A DNA stretch of 64,000 nucleotides from contig NZ_CP019728.1 of the NCBI RefSeq assembly GCF_002005405.1, forward strand, positions 1,178,001 to 1,242,000, given 5' to 3'. The stretch is from Jeotgalibaca dankookensis (lineage in GTDB: Bacteria > Bacillota > Bacilli > Lactobacillales > Aerococcaceae). The notes below the pieces were generated by a model. It did not search any database and had not been told where the DNA came from. It saw only the letters and a program-made list of their open reading frames with translations. A program made the translations under genes and the position numbers. Shown here in pieces: positions 17,591-26,286 of this stretch. The first letter of the stretch is position 1. Each line of letters starts with the position of its first letter.

Positions 17591-20254
17591 GTGTCTGAAG
17601 AACAAATACGCGAAAACTTCTATGCGCAAGATGCTGAAACAGTCTTATCAAAACTTGATTCGACTAAAGAAGGCCTATCAAGCGCAGAAGTAAATGCACG
17701 AATGGAAAAATATGGTCCAAATACTCTAAATGAAGGGGAACAAAAATCACTCTTATCAAAGTTTGTCGATCAGTTTAAAGACTTTATGATTGTCGTTCTC
17801 CTGGCAGCTGCAGTTATTTCAGGTGTTTTAGGTGAGTTTTCTGATGCTATTATCATTTTACTCGTTGTCATTTTAAATGCTGTTTTAGGAGTTTATCAAG
17901 AAGCTAAGGCGGAAGAAGCAATTGCTGCCTTGAAACAAATGGCTTCCCCACAGGCTCATGTCAAACGGGATGGTCATGTCGTTACCGTTCGTAGTGATGA
18001 AATTGTTCCGGGAGACATTGTCCTTTTAGAAGCTGGTGACGTTGTTCCGGCTGACATCCGTCTATTTGAATCAAATTCATTAAAAGTTGAAGAAGCTGCC
18101 TTAACTGGTGAGTCTGTTCCTGTTAGTAAAGAACTGGTTGAAGTTGAGCCAGATGCTGGTATAGGCGACCGCCTCAATATGGTCTTCTCAAGTACGAACA
18201 TCACTTACGGCCGTGCAACTGGTGTGGTTGTAGGTACGGGTATGAATACTGAAGTTGGTAACATTGCGAATATGTTAGCAAATGCTGAAGAGTCAAAAAC
18301 ACCACTGCAAGAAAACCAAGATCAACTTGGTAAATCATTAACCATACTAATTCTTGTTATTGCTGTGGTCATGTTTGTAGTGGGTATTTTAAATAACCGT
18401 GATTGGCTCGAGATGCTATTAACCTCTATCTCTGTTGCTGTTGCAGCGATTCCAGAAGGTTTGCCTGCTATTACCACCATTATTTTAGCACTTGGAACAC
18501 AAAAAATGGCTAAAAGAAATGCCTTGGTGCGTAAATTACCGGCTGTAGAAACACTAGGTGGTACTGAAGTTATCTGTTCAGATAAGACCGGAACATTAAC
18601 CATGAACCAAATGACCGTTGAAAAAGTTTACTATAACGGCCAAATCCATGATGCTTCTGAAGCAATTGAGCTGGATTTACCAGTTATGAAAATCATGAAT
18701 TATGCTAACGATACGAAAATCAGTAACGATGGCAGCCTTATTGGTGACCCAACTGAAACTGCTATGATTCAATATGGGTTAGATAAAGGCATGAACTTAA
18801 AGGAAGATCTCGCGAAAGAACCCCGTGTGGGAGAAGTTCCTTTTGAATCGGATCGTAAATTAATGTCCACTATCCATGAATTATCAGATGGACGTTACCT
18901 TGTTGCAACAAAAGGTGCCCCAGACGAACTACTCAAACGAACAAATACAATTGATTTAAATGGTGACGTTCAACCTCTTACAGAGGCCATTCGGGAAGAA
19001 ATTCTTGCTTCTAATACTGGTTTAGCTGTACAAGCTTTACGTGTTTTAGCGATGGCTTACAAGATTGTTGATAGTATTCCAGAAGAAATGACTTCTAAAG
19101 CAGTTGAATATGATCTAACTTATGCCGGTATGATCGGGATGATTGACCCTGAACGCCCTGAAGCTGCAGCTGCTATTGCTACTGCTAAAGGAGCTGGTAT
19201 TCGCACCATCATGATTACAGGTGACCATAGAGATACAGCGCAAGCAATTGCAACGCGCCTTGGGATTATTGAAGAAGGCCAGCATGATGCTGTTTTAACA
19301 GGTGCTGAGCTTAATAAACAATCAGATGAAGAGTTTGCACGAAATGTTGAACAATACTCCGTTTATGCGCGTGTATCTCCTGAACATAAGGTTCGTATTG
19401 TAAAAGCATGGCAAAATCACGGTAAAGTTGTTTCTATGACAGGTGATGGCGTAAACGATGCCCCTTCACTTAAAACAGCTGATATCGGTGTTGGTATGGG
19501 TATTACTGGTACTGAAGTTTCTAAGGGAGCTTCTGATATGGTCCTTGCGGATGATAACTTCCAAACAATTGTTGTAGCTGTTGAGGAAGGTCGTAAGGTC
19601 TTTGCTAATATTCAAAAAGCGGTTCAATTCTTACTTTCTGCTAACTTAGGAGAAGTACTAACACTCTTTATTGCTACTTTCCTAGGCTGGACGATTCTTG
19701 AACCAGTACATATTCTCTGGATTAACTTAGTTACCGATACCTTCCCTGCTATTGCACTTGGTCTTGAAAAAGCGGAATCGGATATTATGAAACAAAAACC
19801 ACGTGGACGTAGCTCAAACTTCTTCTCGAACGGTGTGGGCGGTGCCATCATCTACCAAGGTATTATTGAAGGTGGGATTACCTTATTCGTTTATTGGTGG
19901 GCAATTTCAAATCCAGTAATTGGACATGGAGAACAATTAGCACATATGGATGCTGAAACAATGGCTTTTATTACTTTAGGATTGATTCAACTATTCCATG
20001 CTTATAATACAAAATCTGTTTATAAATCCATTTTCCAAGTTGGTCTATTCAGTAATAAAACGCTTATCTATGCAACTATGCTATCTGCTGTTTTATTACT
20101 TGGTGTTATTTTGACGCCCGGCTTGAATGCATTCTTTGGAGTTTCTGTTTTAACAGGAACACAATGGACTGTTTCCGTTCTTTCTGCGCTAGCGATTGTG
20201 CCTATTGTAGAAATTATCAAATTTATCCAACGTCAATTTTTCGGTAAACATTAA
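17591..20254 (+). CDS. P-type cation-transporting ATPase (Ca2+/Mn2+ exporter type)
   Basis: P2-type ATPase, 887 residues, with an N-terminal cation-ATPase domain, A-domain TGES in ALTGESVPVS, phosphorylation site SDKTGTLTMNQ at about Asp331, and hinge MTGDGVNDAPSL. About ten membrane segments; M4 shows AAIPEGLPAI, the PEGL form typical of Ca2+/Mn2+ pumps. It pumps cations out of the cytoplasm using ATP. Because it lies behind a manganese riboswitch, Mn2+ export is the likely role, as for related riboswitch-controlled pumps in lactococci and streptococci. GTG start with AGAGGGG upstream. Monocistronic with its own terminator. Confidence 0.9.
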   Translation: MSEEQIRENFYAQDAETVLSKLDSTKEGLSSAEVNARMEKYGPNTLNEGEQKSLLSKFVDQFKDFMIVVLLAAAVISGVLGEFSDAIIILLVVILNAVLGVYQEAKAEEAIAALKQMASPQAHVKRDGHVVTVRSDEIVPGDIVLLEAGDVVPADIRLFESNSLKVEEAALTGESVPVSKELVEVEPDAGIGDRLNMVFSSTNITYGRATGVVVGTGMNTEVGNIANMLANAEESKTPLQENQDQLGKSLTILILVIAVVMFVVGILNNRDWLEMLLTSISVAVAAIPEGLPAITTIILALGTQKMAKRNALVRKLPAVETLGGTEVICSDKTGTLTMNQMTVEKVYYNGQIHDASEAIELDLPVMKIMNYANDTKISNDGSLIGDPTETAMIQYGLDKGMNLKEDLAKEPRVGEVPFESDRKLMSTIHELSDGRYLVATKGAPDELLKRTNTIDLNGDVQPLTEAIREEILASNTGLAVQALRVLAMAYKIVDSIPEEMTSKAVEYDLTYAGMIGMIDPERPEAAAAIATAKGAGIRTIMITGDHRDTAQAIATRLGIIEEGQHDAVLTGAELNKQSDEEFARNVEQYSVYARVSPEHKVRIVKAWQNHGKVVSMTGDGVNDAPSLKTADIGVGMGITGTEVSKGASDMVLADDNFQTIVVAVEEGRKVFANIQKAVQFLLSANLGEVLTLFIATFLGWTILEPVHILWINLVTDTFPAIALGLEKAESDIMKQKPRGRSSNFFSNGVGGAIIYQGIIEGGITLFVYWWAISNPVIGHGEQLAHMDAETMAFITLGLIQLFHAYNTKSVYKSIFQVGLFSNKTLIYATMLSAVLLLGVILTPGLNAFFGVSVLTGTQWTVSVLSALAIVPIVEIIKFIQRQFFGKH

Positions 20255-20266
20255 TACAGACAAATA

Positions 20267-20303
20267 AAAAAACTGGTTGCGCTTATGCGCAGCCAGTTTT
20301 TTT
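20267..20303. terminator. Bidirectional terminator
   Basis: Stem AAACTGGTTGCGC / GCGCAGCCAGTTT with flanking A and T tracts, shared by the ATPase gene and the convergent gor operon. Confidence 0.9.
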
Positions 20304-20304
20304 A

Positions 20305-21654
20305 TTATCTCATTGTGACAAATTCTTCTGCTCCAGTCGGATGAATGGCAACGGTATTATCAAAATCTGCTTTGGTTGCGCCTATTTTAATCGCTACAGC
20401 AAATCCTTGAATCATCTCGTCTACTCCAAAACCAATACCATGAAGACCGACGACTTGTTCATCTGGTCCTTGACAAATTAACATCATTTTCACACTTTGG
20501 CGATGTTCAGTGACTGCTGTATACATAGAGCCAAAGGTAGAGCTATAAGTCTTAACTTGTGCTTGTCCATATTGTTCGATTGCCTGTTCTTCTGTTAGCC
20601 CGATTGTTCCAATAGGTGGATGACTAAAGATGACCGTTGGAATGTTGTGATAATCAAGTTTTTCATTAGGCTTGTTGTTGAATAAACGTTCGGACAACCT
20701 TCTGCCCGCCGCAATTGCAACAGGTGTCAGCATATGCTTACCGGCAACATCTCCAACTGCATATACATGATCAGTACTGGTATTTTGATAGTCATCAACT
20801 TCGATAAATCCATACAAGTCTGTTTGGACACCTGCGGCTTCTAGGTTAAGCGAATCGACATTGGCTTCTCTTCCAATCGCCCAAATAACTTTATCAAAAT
20901 TATCTGAGTAGCCATCTTCAAATAAAAGATTGAAGGTACCGTCAGAATTTTCCTTTACTTCTTGTGGAGTCGAATATCCTCTAAAAGTTGGACCGTCTTT
21001 TTCCATTTCATCTAGTAAAACTTGAACGATTTCTGATTGATAGCTTCTTAAAGGTCGGTCGTAACGAGTAAAGAGATGAACGTCCGTTCCTAACGTATGC
21101 ATGACACCAGCTAATTCAACAGCAATATAACCTGCTCCTACGACTGCTACTTTTTTTGGAAGTTCTTCCCAAGCGAAGAAATCATCGGATGTTTCTCCTA
21201 GCTCTTTACCTGGAATATCAGGATAAGATGGTTTTGCTCCTGTGGCAATTAAAATATGTTTCGCACGAATTTCTTCTCCATTGACTTCTAATGTGTGCGC
21301 ATCAATGAAGCGTGCATGCCCTTCTATCACTTCAACATTTCGTCTTTCAAAACCAGCTTGGTAGCTATTACGCGAGCGGTCAATATAAGCTTCACGATTT
21401 TTTAAAAGGGTTTGGAAGTCAAATTCAGTCTCTTTACTTGTGAAACCATAGTCAGGACCATATTTGCTAATGGCATCTTTTACAGATGCCGCATACCACA
21501 TAATTTTTTTAGGAACACAGCCAATGTTGACACAGGTCCCTCCTAGTAAATTACTTTCTATAACGGCTGTTTTAGCACCGTATTCAGATGCACGGTTCAT
21601 TGTTGCAATTCCACCACTACCGCCACCTATTGAAACAAAATCAAATTCTCTCAT
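20305..21654 (-). CDS. gor: Glutathione-disulfide reductase
   Basis: FAD-dependent pyridine nucleotide-disulfide oxidoreductase, about 449 residues. It has the FAD motif [15 protein letters not shown], the redox pair [13 protein letters not shown], the NADPH-binding [14 protein letters not shown], and C-terminal [10 protein letters not shown] with the catalytic His. The sequence and motif spacing match glutathione reductases more than mercuric or lipoamide reductases. GAGGAGG lies 8 nt before ATG 21654, which decides the start. It is the last gene of a tight chr-chr-C39-gor operon. Together with the formaldehyde genes at 1-2 kb it points to a glutathione-using cell. Confidence 0.9.
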   Translation of the reverse strand: MREFDFVSIGGGSGGIATMNRASEYGAKTAVIESNLLGGTCVNIGCVPKKIMWYAASVKDAISKYGPDYGFTSKETEFDFQTLLKNREAYIDRSRNSYQAGFERRNVEVIEGHARFIDAHTLEVNGEEIRAKHILIATGAKPSYPDIPGKELGETSDDFFAWEELPKKVAVVGAGYIAVELAGVMHTLGTDVHLFTRYDRPLRSYQSEIVQVLLDEMEKDGPTFRGYSTPQEVKENSDGTFNLLFEDGYSDNFDKVIWAIGREANVDSLNLEAAGVQTDLYGFIEVDDYQNTSTDHVYAVGDVAGKHMLTPVAIAAGRRLSERLFNNKPNEKLDYHNIPTVIFSHPPIGTIGLTEEQAIEQYGQAQVKTYSSTFGSMYTAVTEHRQSVKMMLICQGPDEQVVGLHGIGFGVDEMIQGFAVAIKIGATKADFDNTVAIHPTGAEEFVTMR

Positions 21655-21668
21655 CTTATATCCTCCTC

Positions 21669-22199
21669 TTATCTTTCTTCTAACCAAACACAAGCAAGTG
21701 TTTGTGAAGCTGGGACGACTGCTTTGCAGCGTCCATGATTATCATATGCCCTAAAAAATAATTTACCTGATTCGTTATAACCGTAAGCGTAGACTACCAA
21801 CCAGTGGTTTTTATATTTACTATTTAAGTACTTCGTCGTTCCGACTATAACGGGTTGTGGATGATCACTACTCAACTGTTTTACGACTATTGTTTCAGGT
21901 AATAAACCAGTTCGGATACGCCATATCTTTGATTGATTTAATAACCTTCTTAACCCGTTTGCGATGTCCCAAAAGAAAGTACCGCGATAAGGCAAAGCGC
22001 CATCGACAACAGGCTTCAGCCCATTTAACAATTTTTCTTTTGATAGGGAATGATTCGTCTTTTGGTAAATAGCGTCGTGTAAAAGAACCGCTGCACAATA
22101 GGTACCACAAATTCCTGGTTTCTGTTTGTTAATCCAACTGCGGTATTTCAAAAAACGAGATGGTTGGAGCCCCGTCCATTTATTTGGTAGATCAGCCAT
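21669..22199 (-). CDS. Peptidase C39-like cysteine protease fold protein
   Basis: No named family recognised with certainty. A Q-x4-C-G arrangement in [19 protein letters not shown] (about residue 27), a His in [13 protein letters not shown] and an Asp in AYDNHGRC give the Gln/Cys/His/Asp order of C39-like papain folds. There is no signal peptide or membrane segment, so it should act in the cytoplasm. It starts 10 bp after the chr gene and ends 14 bp before gor, so the four genes are transcribed together. 176 residues. The substrate is unknown; a role in redox or peptide metabolism is only suggested by the neighbourhood. Confidence 0.6.
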   Translation of the reverse strand: MADLPNKWTGLQPSRFLKYRSWINKQKPGICGTYCAAVLLHDAIYQKTNHSLSKEKLLNGLKPVVDGALPYRGTFFWDIANGLRRLLNQSKIWRIRTGLLPETIVVKQLSSDHPQPVIVGTTKYLNSKYKNHWLVVYAYGYNESGKLFFRAYDNHGRCKAVVPASQTLACVWLEER

Positions 22200-22209
22200 T
22201 TCTAACCTC

Positions 22210-22779
22210 CTATAAGATTCCTATAAAAGACAATACGACCGCAACTAAGCCTGATAAAAAAATAACAAGGATCGAATCAACCTTATATTTACGTAGAGCA
22301 GTAAATGCTATAATAACTAACACAATTGCAACTAGATTAACCGTTACACCAGCGACTTGAACGCCATCCGTTTGGAAAAGGGCTGCTACGAAAAGAGAAG
22401 CTCCAGCAGCACCAATCAAGGCAACAACGGCTGGACGCAGTCCTGCTAAAACACCTTGTAGTGTATCAACATTTCGATATTTATAGTACATTCTTGCTAA
22501 TAGCAAAGCAATAATGATGGAAGGCGTCACAACTCCGATTGTTGCAGAAACGGCTCCGGCGAACCCAGCTACTTTCGTTCCTACAAAAGTAGCTGAATTA
22601 ATGGCAATTGGACCGGGGGTAATTTGAGATATGGTTACGACATCTGTGTACTCTTGTAAGGTAATCCAAGCTTGGACATCCACAATCTCATTTTCAATCA
22701 AGGGGAGTGAAGCATAACCCCCGCCAATTGTAAAAAGGCCGATTTTAAAAAAGGCCCAAAACAATTCAATTAAAATCAT
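22210..22779 (-). CDS. Short-chain CHR family (chromate transporter) protein, second of pair
   Basis: CHR-family membrane protein of about 189 residues, one half-size unit with the N-terminal signature FFKIGLFTIGGGYASLPLIE and the second signature TPGPIAINSATFVG, plus about six membrane segments. Short CHR proteins are encoded as pairs that work together as anion (chromate/sulfate-like) transporters. GGGAGG 8 nt before ATG 22779 decides the start, which overlaps the partner's stop region. Chromate as a true substrate is only the family label. Confidence 0.85.
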   Translation of the reverse strand: MILIELFWAFFKIGLFTIGGGYASLPLIENEIVDVQAWITLQEYTDVVTISQITPGPIAINSATFVGTKVAGFAGAVSATIGVVTPSIIIALLLARMYYKYRNVDTLQGVLAGLRPAVVALIGAAGASLFVAALFQTDGVQVAGVTVNLVAIVLVIIAFTALRKYKVDSILVIFLSGLVAVVLSFIGIL

Positions 22780-22780
22780 C

Positions 22781-23347
22781 TTAAGCGCCTCCCTTTCGGC
22801 GATTATTAATAAATCCAAGCATACCCGCTACTAGAATAATCACAATAACATTAACGTCAAATATGAACCCTGCTACAAAAGCACCAATTAAAATAATGAC
22901 TACAACCGGATCTTTTCGTTTCAATAAATCTTTCACCATATTGAATATAACATTTAAAATAACAGCTACAACCCCTACTTGCATCCCCAGCATCAATGCA
23001 TCGACAATGGGATTGTCTCGAAAAGACATATAGAAATAAGAAATAATTGTAATAAAGATTAAAGGTGGTGTGATGGTACCAAGCAAGGTAATCAAAGCAC
23101 CCGCAACCCCTGCAACTCGGTAACCAATTAATATGGATGTATTAACAGCAAGAGCACCTGGCATGGATTGGCCCAAGGCAACTAAATCAAGCATTTCTTC
23201 CGAATCAATCCAACCTAATTCTTCGACAAACTTCTTTTGCATAAGCGGTACAATTACATAGCCGCCACCGATAGTAAATGCACTGAGCACGAATGTTGAC
23301 TTAATTAAGGTTAGACACGTCGCTAGTTTTTTATCTTCTTCCTTCAT
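22781..23347 (-). CDS. Short-chain CHR family (chromate transporter) protein, first of pair
   Basis: Paralogous half-size CHR protein, 188 residues, with FVLSAFTIGGGYVIVPLMQK and ALGQSMPGALAVNTSILIG replacing the equivalent motifs of its neighbour. The two run end to end (stop 22781, next start 22779), so translation is coupled and a heterodimer is likely. First gene of the chr-chr-C39-gor operon. Confidence 0.85.
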   Translation of the reverse strand: MKEEDKKLATCLTLIKSTFVLSAFTIGGGYVIVPLMQKKFVEELGWIDSEEMLDLVALGQSMPGALAVNTSILIGYRVAGVAGALITLLGTITPPLIFITIISYFYMSFRDNPIVDALMLGMQVGVVAVILNVIFNMVKDLLKRKDPVVVIILIGAFVAGFIFDVNVIVIILVAGMLGFINNRRKGGA

Positions 23348-23409
23348 TTACCCATCCTCCAAAATCACAAATTGACTTCTCCATTCTAACAGAGTCGTCT
23401 CCTCTTTGT

Positions 23410-23442
23410 AAAAAAAGAAGATCTAAAAAAACTTAGACCTTC
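23410..23442 (-). terminator. Terminator of the TauE/SafE gene
   Basis: On the minus strand GAAGGTCTAA, a loop of about six nt and TTAGATCTTC are followed by seven T residues. Confidence 0.8.
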
Positions 23443-23455
23443 CACTTTCAGTTCA

Positions 23456-24238
23456 TTAAAATAATAAAAGAACGCCATTTACGATATTTAAAAGAATAAC
23501 TCCGAACGTCCCAAGACTATAATACAACATGATATGCGCCTCAGACATTTTTTGGTTTAACTTGGCTCCCCACAAACCACCAATAATAGAAGCCAGAATA
23601 ATCACCCACAAAATATTCAGTTCGTAACCGCCAAACCCTTCTACTAAAGCAATTGTTGTTAGTTTAGATAACTGAGAAAAGAAGATTGTAACAATTGAAT
23701 ATACAGATGCTTCCTTCATCGTCATACTAAAACAGTACATAAACATAATGACGTTAATCGGCCCGCCACCTATTCCTAGTAAGGTTGATAAAAAAGCAAG
23801 AAATAGACCGACGAGAAAAATTAAACTTAAGTTTTTAATGTGTAACGATTGGATTGGTAGCTTTAAATATAAAAGAACTAGAGCCAAGGAAATAACTGTT
23901 AAAATAATTTGGACAAGCAAAACAATTTCTTGATTAGGAAAAATTGTGAGTAGGCCTTGAAAAACATAATTTCCCAAAATCCCCCCAACAACCGATCCTA
24001 AAGCAATGGCTAAAGTAGGTGGAACCTTCACTTTGAAGCCACTTTTAAACTGATCAAATAATGAAACAACAGCCATTACAAATACTGCTACATCAGAAAA
24101 GAAGCTGATATTGGTCAGGTCATGCGCGCCAACAGCATCTAAAGCTGGTTTTATAATCACACCACCACCTATCCCCGATAAAGCTCCAATGGTGTTAGAT
24201 AATAAAACCACAACAAAGTATAACACGACAATTCCCAT
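23456..24238 (-). CDS. TauE/SafE family sulfite/anion exporter
   Basis: Polytopic membrane protein of about 260 residues with eight hydrophobic segments. It carries the two family glycine-rich repeats, GALSGIGGGVIIKPAL near the N-terminus and LLGIGGGPINVIMFMY in the second half. The family exports sulfite or sulfoacetate-type anions or takes up sulfur compounds; the substrate is not readable here. GGAGG 6 nt upstream of ATG 24238 sets the start. Monocistronic with a terminator downstream, next to the CHR operon. Confidence 0.85.
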   Translation of the reverse strand: MGIVVLYFVVVLLSNTIGALSGIGGGVIIKPALDAVGAHDLTNISFFSDVAVFVMAVVSLFDQFKSGFKVKVPPTLAIALGSVVGGILGNYVFQGLLTIFPNQEIVLLVQIILTVISLALVLLYLKLPIQSLHIKNLSLIFLVGLFLAFLSTLLGIGGGPINVIMFMYCFSMTMKEASVYSIVTIFFSQLSKLTTIALVEGFGGYELNILWVIILASIIGGLWGAKLNQKMSEAHIMLYYSLGTFGVILLNIVNGVLLLF

Positions 24239-24318
24239 AGTTTCCTCCAAATAATTCTTTATGATTAACATCTAGTTTATCATATTAGAAGGGCAAATGC
24301 GTCCCGTAAATAAAAGGA

Positions 24319-24326
24319 AGAAAAAG
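24319..24326. repeat. Left 8-bp target site duplication of the ISL3 element
   Basis: AGAAAAAG, identical to 25846-25853 on the other side of the element. Confidence 0.92.
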
Positions 24327-24381
24327 GGCTCTAGAATATTAAGTGTTGATGGGCCTTTGGCCCTTTTGTGAAAAACACAAA

Positions 24382-24451
24382 GAGACAAATGAATTTTTCC
24401 GTTAAAATGAAGGTATCGAGTCTTTATTTTAGGAGGAAATTCATTTGTCTC
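24382..24451 (+). promoter_or_regulatory. Fold-back inverted repeat over the ISL3 transposase start
   Basis: A perfect 15-bp inverted repeat: GAGACAAATGAATTT (24382-24396) and AAATTCATTTGTCTC (24437-24451). The right arm contains the TTG start at 24445 and lies just after the AGGAGG site. A TAAAAT -10-like box at 24403-24408 places the internal transcript start after the left arm. Confidence 0.65.
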
Positions 24452-25749
24452 ATAATCATTTTATAGGAAAACTACTGGGAATAAAAGATAAAAATATCAA
24501 GGTGGATGAAGATAATTGGTTGAAGGAAGACGTACGGAACGGCTTGCGCTGTAAAATCATCTCCGCCACGCTCACCTACATACCGAAAGCGTGTAAATGC
24601 TGTGGCTGCGTGAACGCTGGTTCAATCGTAAAGAACGGGACGAAGCTGACCCACCCGCTGCTCCTGGATATGGCGGGATGTCCAACCTACTTAGAATTGA
24701 AGAAACAGCGGTTCCTGTGCAGGGAATGCGGACAAACCTTTGTTGCGGAAACAACGATGGTCAAAAAACGGTGCCACATCTCGAATGATGTCAAACATTC
24801 CATCGCAGTCCAGGGGACGTGTAACATATCTGAAAAGGATATTGCTCGGGAGCACCGTGTATCAAACAACACCGTCAAACGGGTTTTCGGAGCCTTTTAT
24901 AACACATTCCGTCAAACCTACACCTATCTGCCCGAGAACTTGGCCATCGACGAGTTTAAAAGCGTCAAAAGTGCTGATGGAGCCATGAGTCTAATTATTT
25001 GCGATTCCGATAGCCATCGGATTTTCGATGTCCTTGAAGACCGTCGAAACAAGTCAATCACTGATTACTTCCTGCGTTTTTCACAAGAACAACGCGCCAA
25101 GGTCAAGACCGTGGTTGTGGACCTGTATGGTCCTTATCAAAAGCTGTTCCAGGCGCTCTTTCCTCAGGCTGAATTGATTATTGACCGTTTCCATATCGTC
25201 ACGCAGGTAAACCGGGCGCTCAATATGGCACGTATTGGCTTTATGAATACCTTGAAGAAAGCGAATGACTTGAAAGCAAAACGAGATTATAGAAAACTAA
25301 AAAAATATTGGAAATTGATTCTGAAAAAAGAAGAACTGTTGAATGGCACAGAATACCGTTATCATAGACTTTTCAAGGGCATGATGACGGAACGGGGGAT
25401 CATCGATTATATTCTTTCTTTGGACGAGGGTCTCCGCCTGAATTATAATGCCTACCAAACAATCGTCTTTACCGTTACGCACCGGAAACCGGATTTGTTT
25501 CGGTCCTTCATTCATGAGAAACAATGGGGGCTTTCTGCCAAGATGGACCAAGCTTTGAAGACATTCCGCCAATCCGAAAGAGCTATTGTAAACGCACTGA
25601 GCTATGACTATTCAAACGGATTAGTGGAAGGGATTAATAATAAAATCAAGGTCATCAAGCGGACAGCCTATGGCTATCGCAACTTTTCTAATTTCCGAAA
25701 CCGCATCTTCATTGAATATAAATTACTAGAAATAAAAACAGCAGCTTAG
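24445..25749 (+). CDS. ISL3-family transposase
   Basis: 434-residue DDE transposase of the ISL3 family. An N-terminal zinc-finger region (CKCCGCVNAG, RFLCRECGQTF) is followed by a helix-turn-helix (ISEKDIAREHRVSNNTVKR). The catalytic core holds LAIDEFKSVK, VVVDLYGPYQKLFQALFPQAE, DRFHIVTQVNRAL, and NGLVEGINNKIKVIKRTAYG with the final Glu. TTG start with AGGAGG 8 nt upstream. Intact, so the element is probably mobile. Confidence 0.95.
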   Translation: MSHNHFIGKLLGIKDKNIKVDEDNWLKEDVRNGLRCKIISATLTYIPKACKCCGCVNAGSIVKNGTKLTHPLLLDMAGCPTYLELKKQRFLCRECGQTFVAETTMVKKRCHISNDVKHSIAVQGTCNISEKDIAREHRVSNNTVKRVFGAFYNTFRQTYTYLPENLAIDEFKSVKSADGAMSLIICDSDSHRIFDVLEDRRNKSITDYFLRFSQEQRAKVKTVVVDLYGPYQKLFQALFPQAELIIDRFHIVTQVNRALNMARIGFMNTLKKANDLKAKRDYRKLKKYWKLILKKEELLNGTEYRYHRLFKGMMTERGIIDYILSLDEGLRLNYNAYQTIVFTVTHRKPDLFRSFIHEKQWGLSAKMDQALKTFRQSERAIVNALSYDYSNGLVEGINNKIKVIKRTAYGYRNFSNFRNRIFIEYKLLEIKTAA

Positions 25750-25845
25750 GAACCTTTTGGTTCCCAGCTACTGCTTTATAGATTGTGAAATTTAACCTGC
25801 ATGCAACTGGAAAAATACACTATCAACACTTCTTGACAAAGAGCC

Positions 25846-25853
25846 AGAAAAAG
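25846..25853. repeat. Right 8-bp target site duplication of the ISL3 element
   Basis: AGAAAAAG, identical to 24319-24326. Confidence 0.92.
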
Positions 25854-25878
25854 AGCAGGCTTTTTCGCCTACTCTTTT
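25849..25878. terminator. Terminator split from its left flank by the ISL3 insertion
   Basis: AAAGAGCAGGC pairs with GCCTACTCTTT (one mismatch) around a TTTTTC loop. It serves the minus-strand VOC gene and can also stop the IS transcript. The IS duplication begins in the A-rich foot of this stem. Confidence 0.75.
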
Positions 25879-25893
25879 CGATTTAATTCTGTA

Positions 25894-26271
25894 CTATTCA
25901 TGTATTTCTAGTGGCAAACCATCTGGATCTTGAAAAAAAGTAAATTTTTTATTGGTATACGCATCGATTCGGATAGGTTCGCATATAACGCCCTTTCCCT
26001 CTAGTTTTTGAACTGTTTCGAACACATCGGGCACATAAAAACAGAGATGGCGCAGTCCTACAGCCTCAGGAGTGGTGCTGCGAGCTGGTGGATTGGGAAA
26101 AGAAAATAATTCAATTTCACTATTGCCAACTTGTAAATCGAGCTTATAGGATTTTCTCTCCGCACGATAGTTTTCGCGAATAATGGGAAGTTCCAGAATC
26201 TCGGTGTAAAAATGTTTAGATACCTTATAGTTGGATGCAATAATTGCTACATGGTGAATGTCATCAAACAA
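25894..26271 (-). CDS. VOC (glyoxalase/bleomycin resistance) family protein, YaeR-like
   Basis: 125-residue vicinal-oxygen-chelate protein with two beta-alpha-beta-beta-beta units. Candidate metal ligands are His in IHHVAII, Glu in IELFSFP, His in LRHLCFYV and Glu in PLEIHE. It resembles the YaeR/GloA2 group, which is lactoylglutathione-lyase-like but of unproven substrate. TTG start at 26271 preceded by AGGAAG. It lies 15 bp after the four-gene GntR-ABC operon and could be cotranscribed. A terminator follows. Confidence 0.82.
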   Translation of the reverse strand: MFDDIHHVAIIASNYKVSKHFYTEILELPIIRENYRAERKSYKLDLQVGNSEIELFSFPNPPARSTTPEAVGLRHLCFYVPDVFETVQKLEGKGVICEPIRIDAYTNKKFTFFQDPDGLPLEIHE

Positions 26272-26286
26272 GCGTGCACTTCCTTT

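Larger units (their letters stand above)
24327..25845 (+). mobile_element. ISL3-family insertion sequence
   Basis: 1519 bp with imperfect terminal inverted repeats: left GGCTCTAGAATATTAAGTG and right (reverse complement) GGCTCTTTGTCAAGAAGTG, both continuing into TTGAT. It is flanked by a perfect 8-bp duplication AGAAAAAG, as expected for ISL3. A small GGGCC/GGCCC hairpin with a T tract lies near the left end. One intact transposase. Confidence 0.95.
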
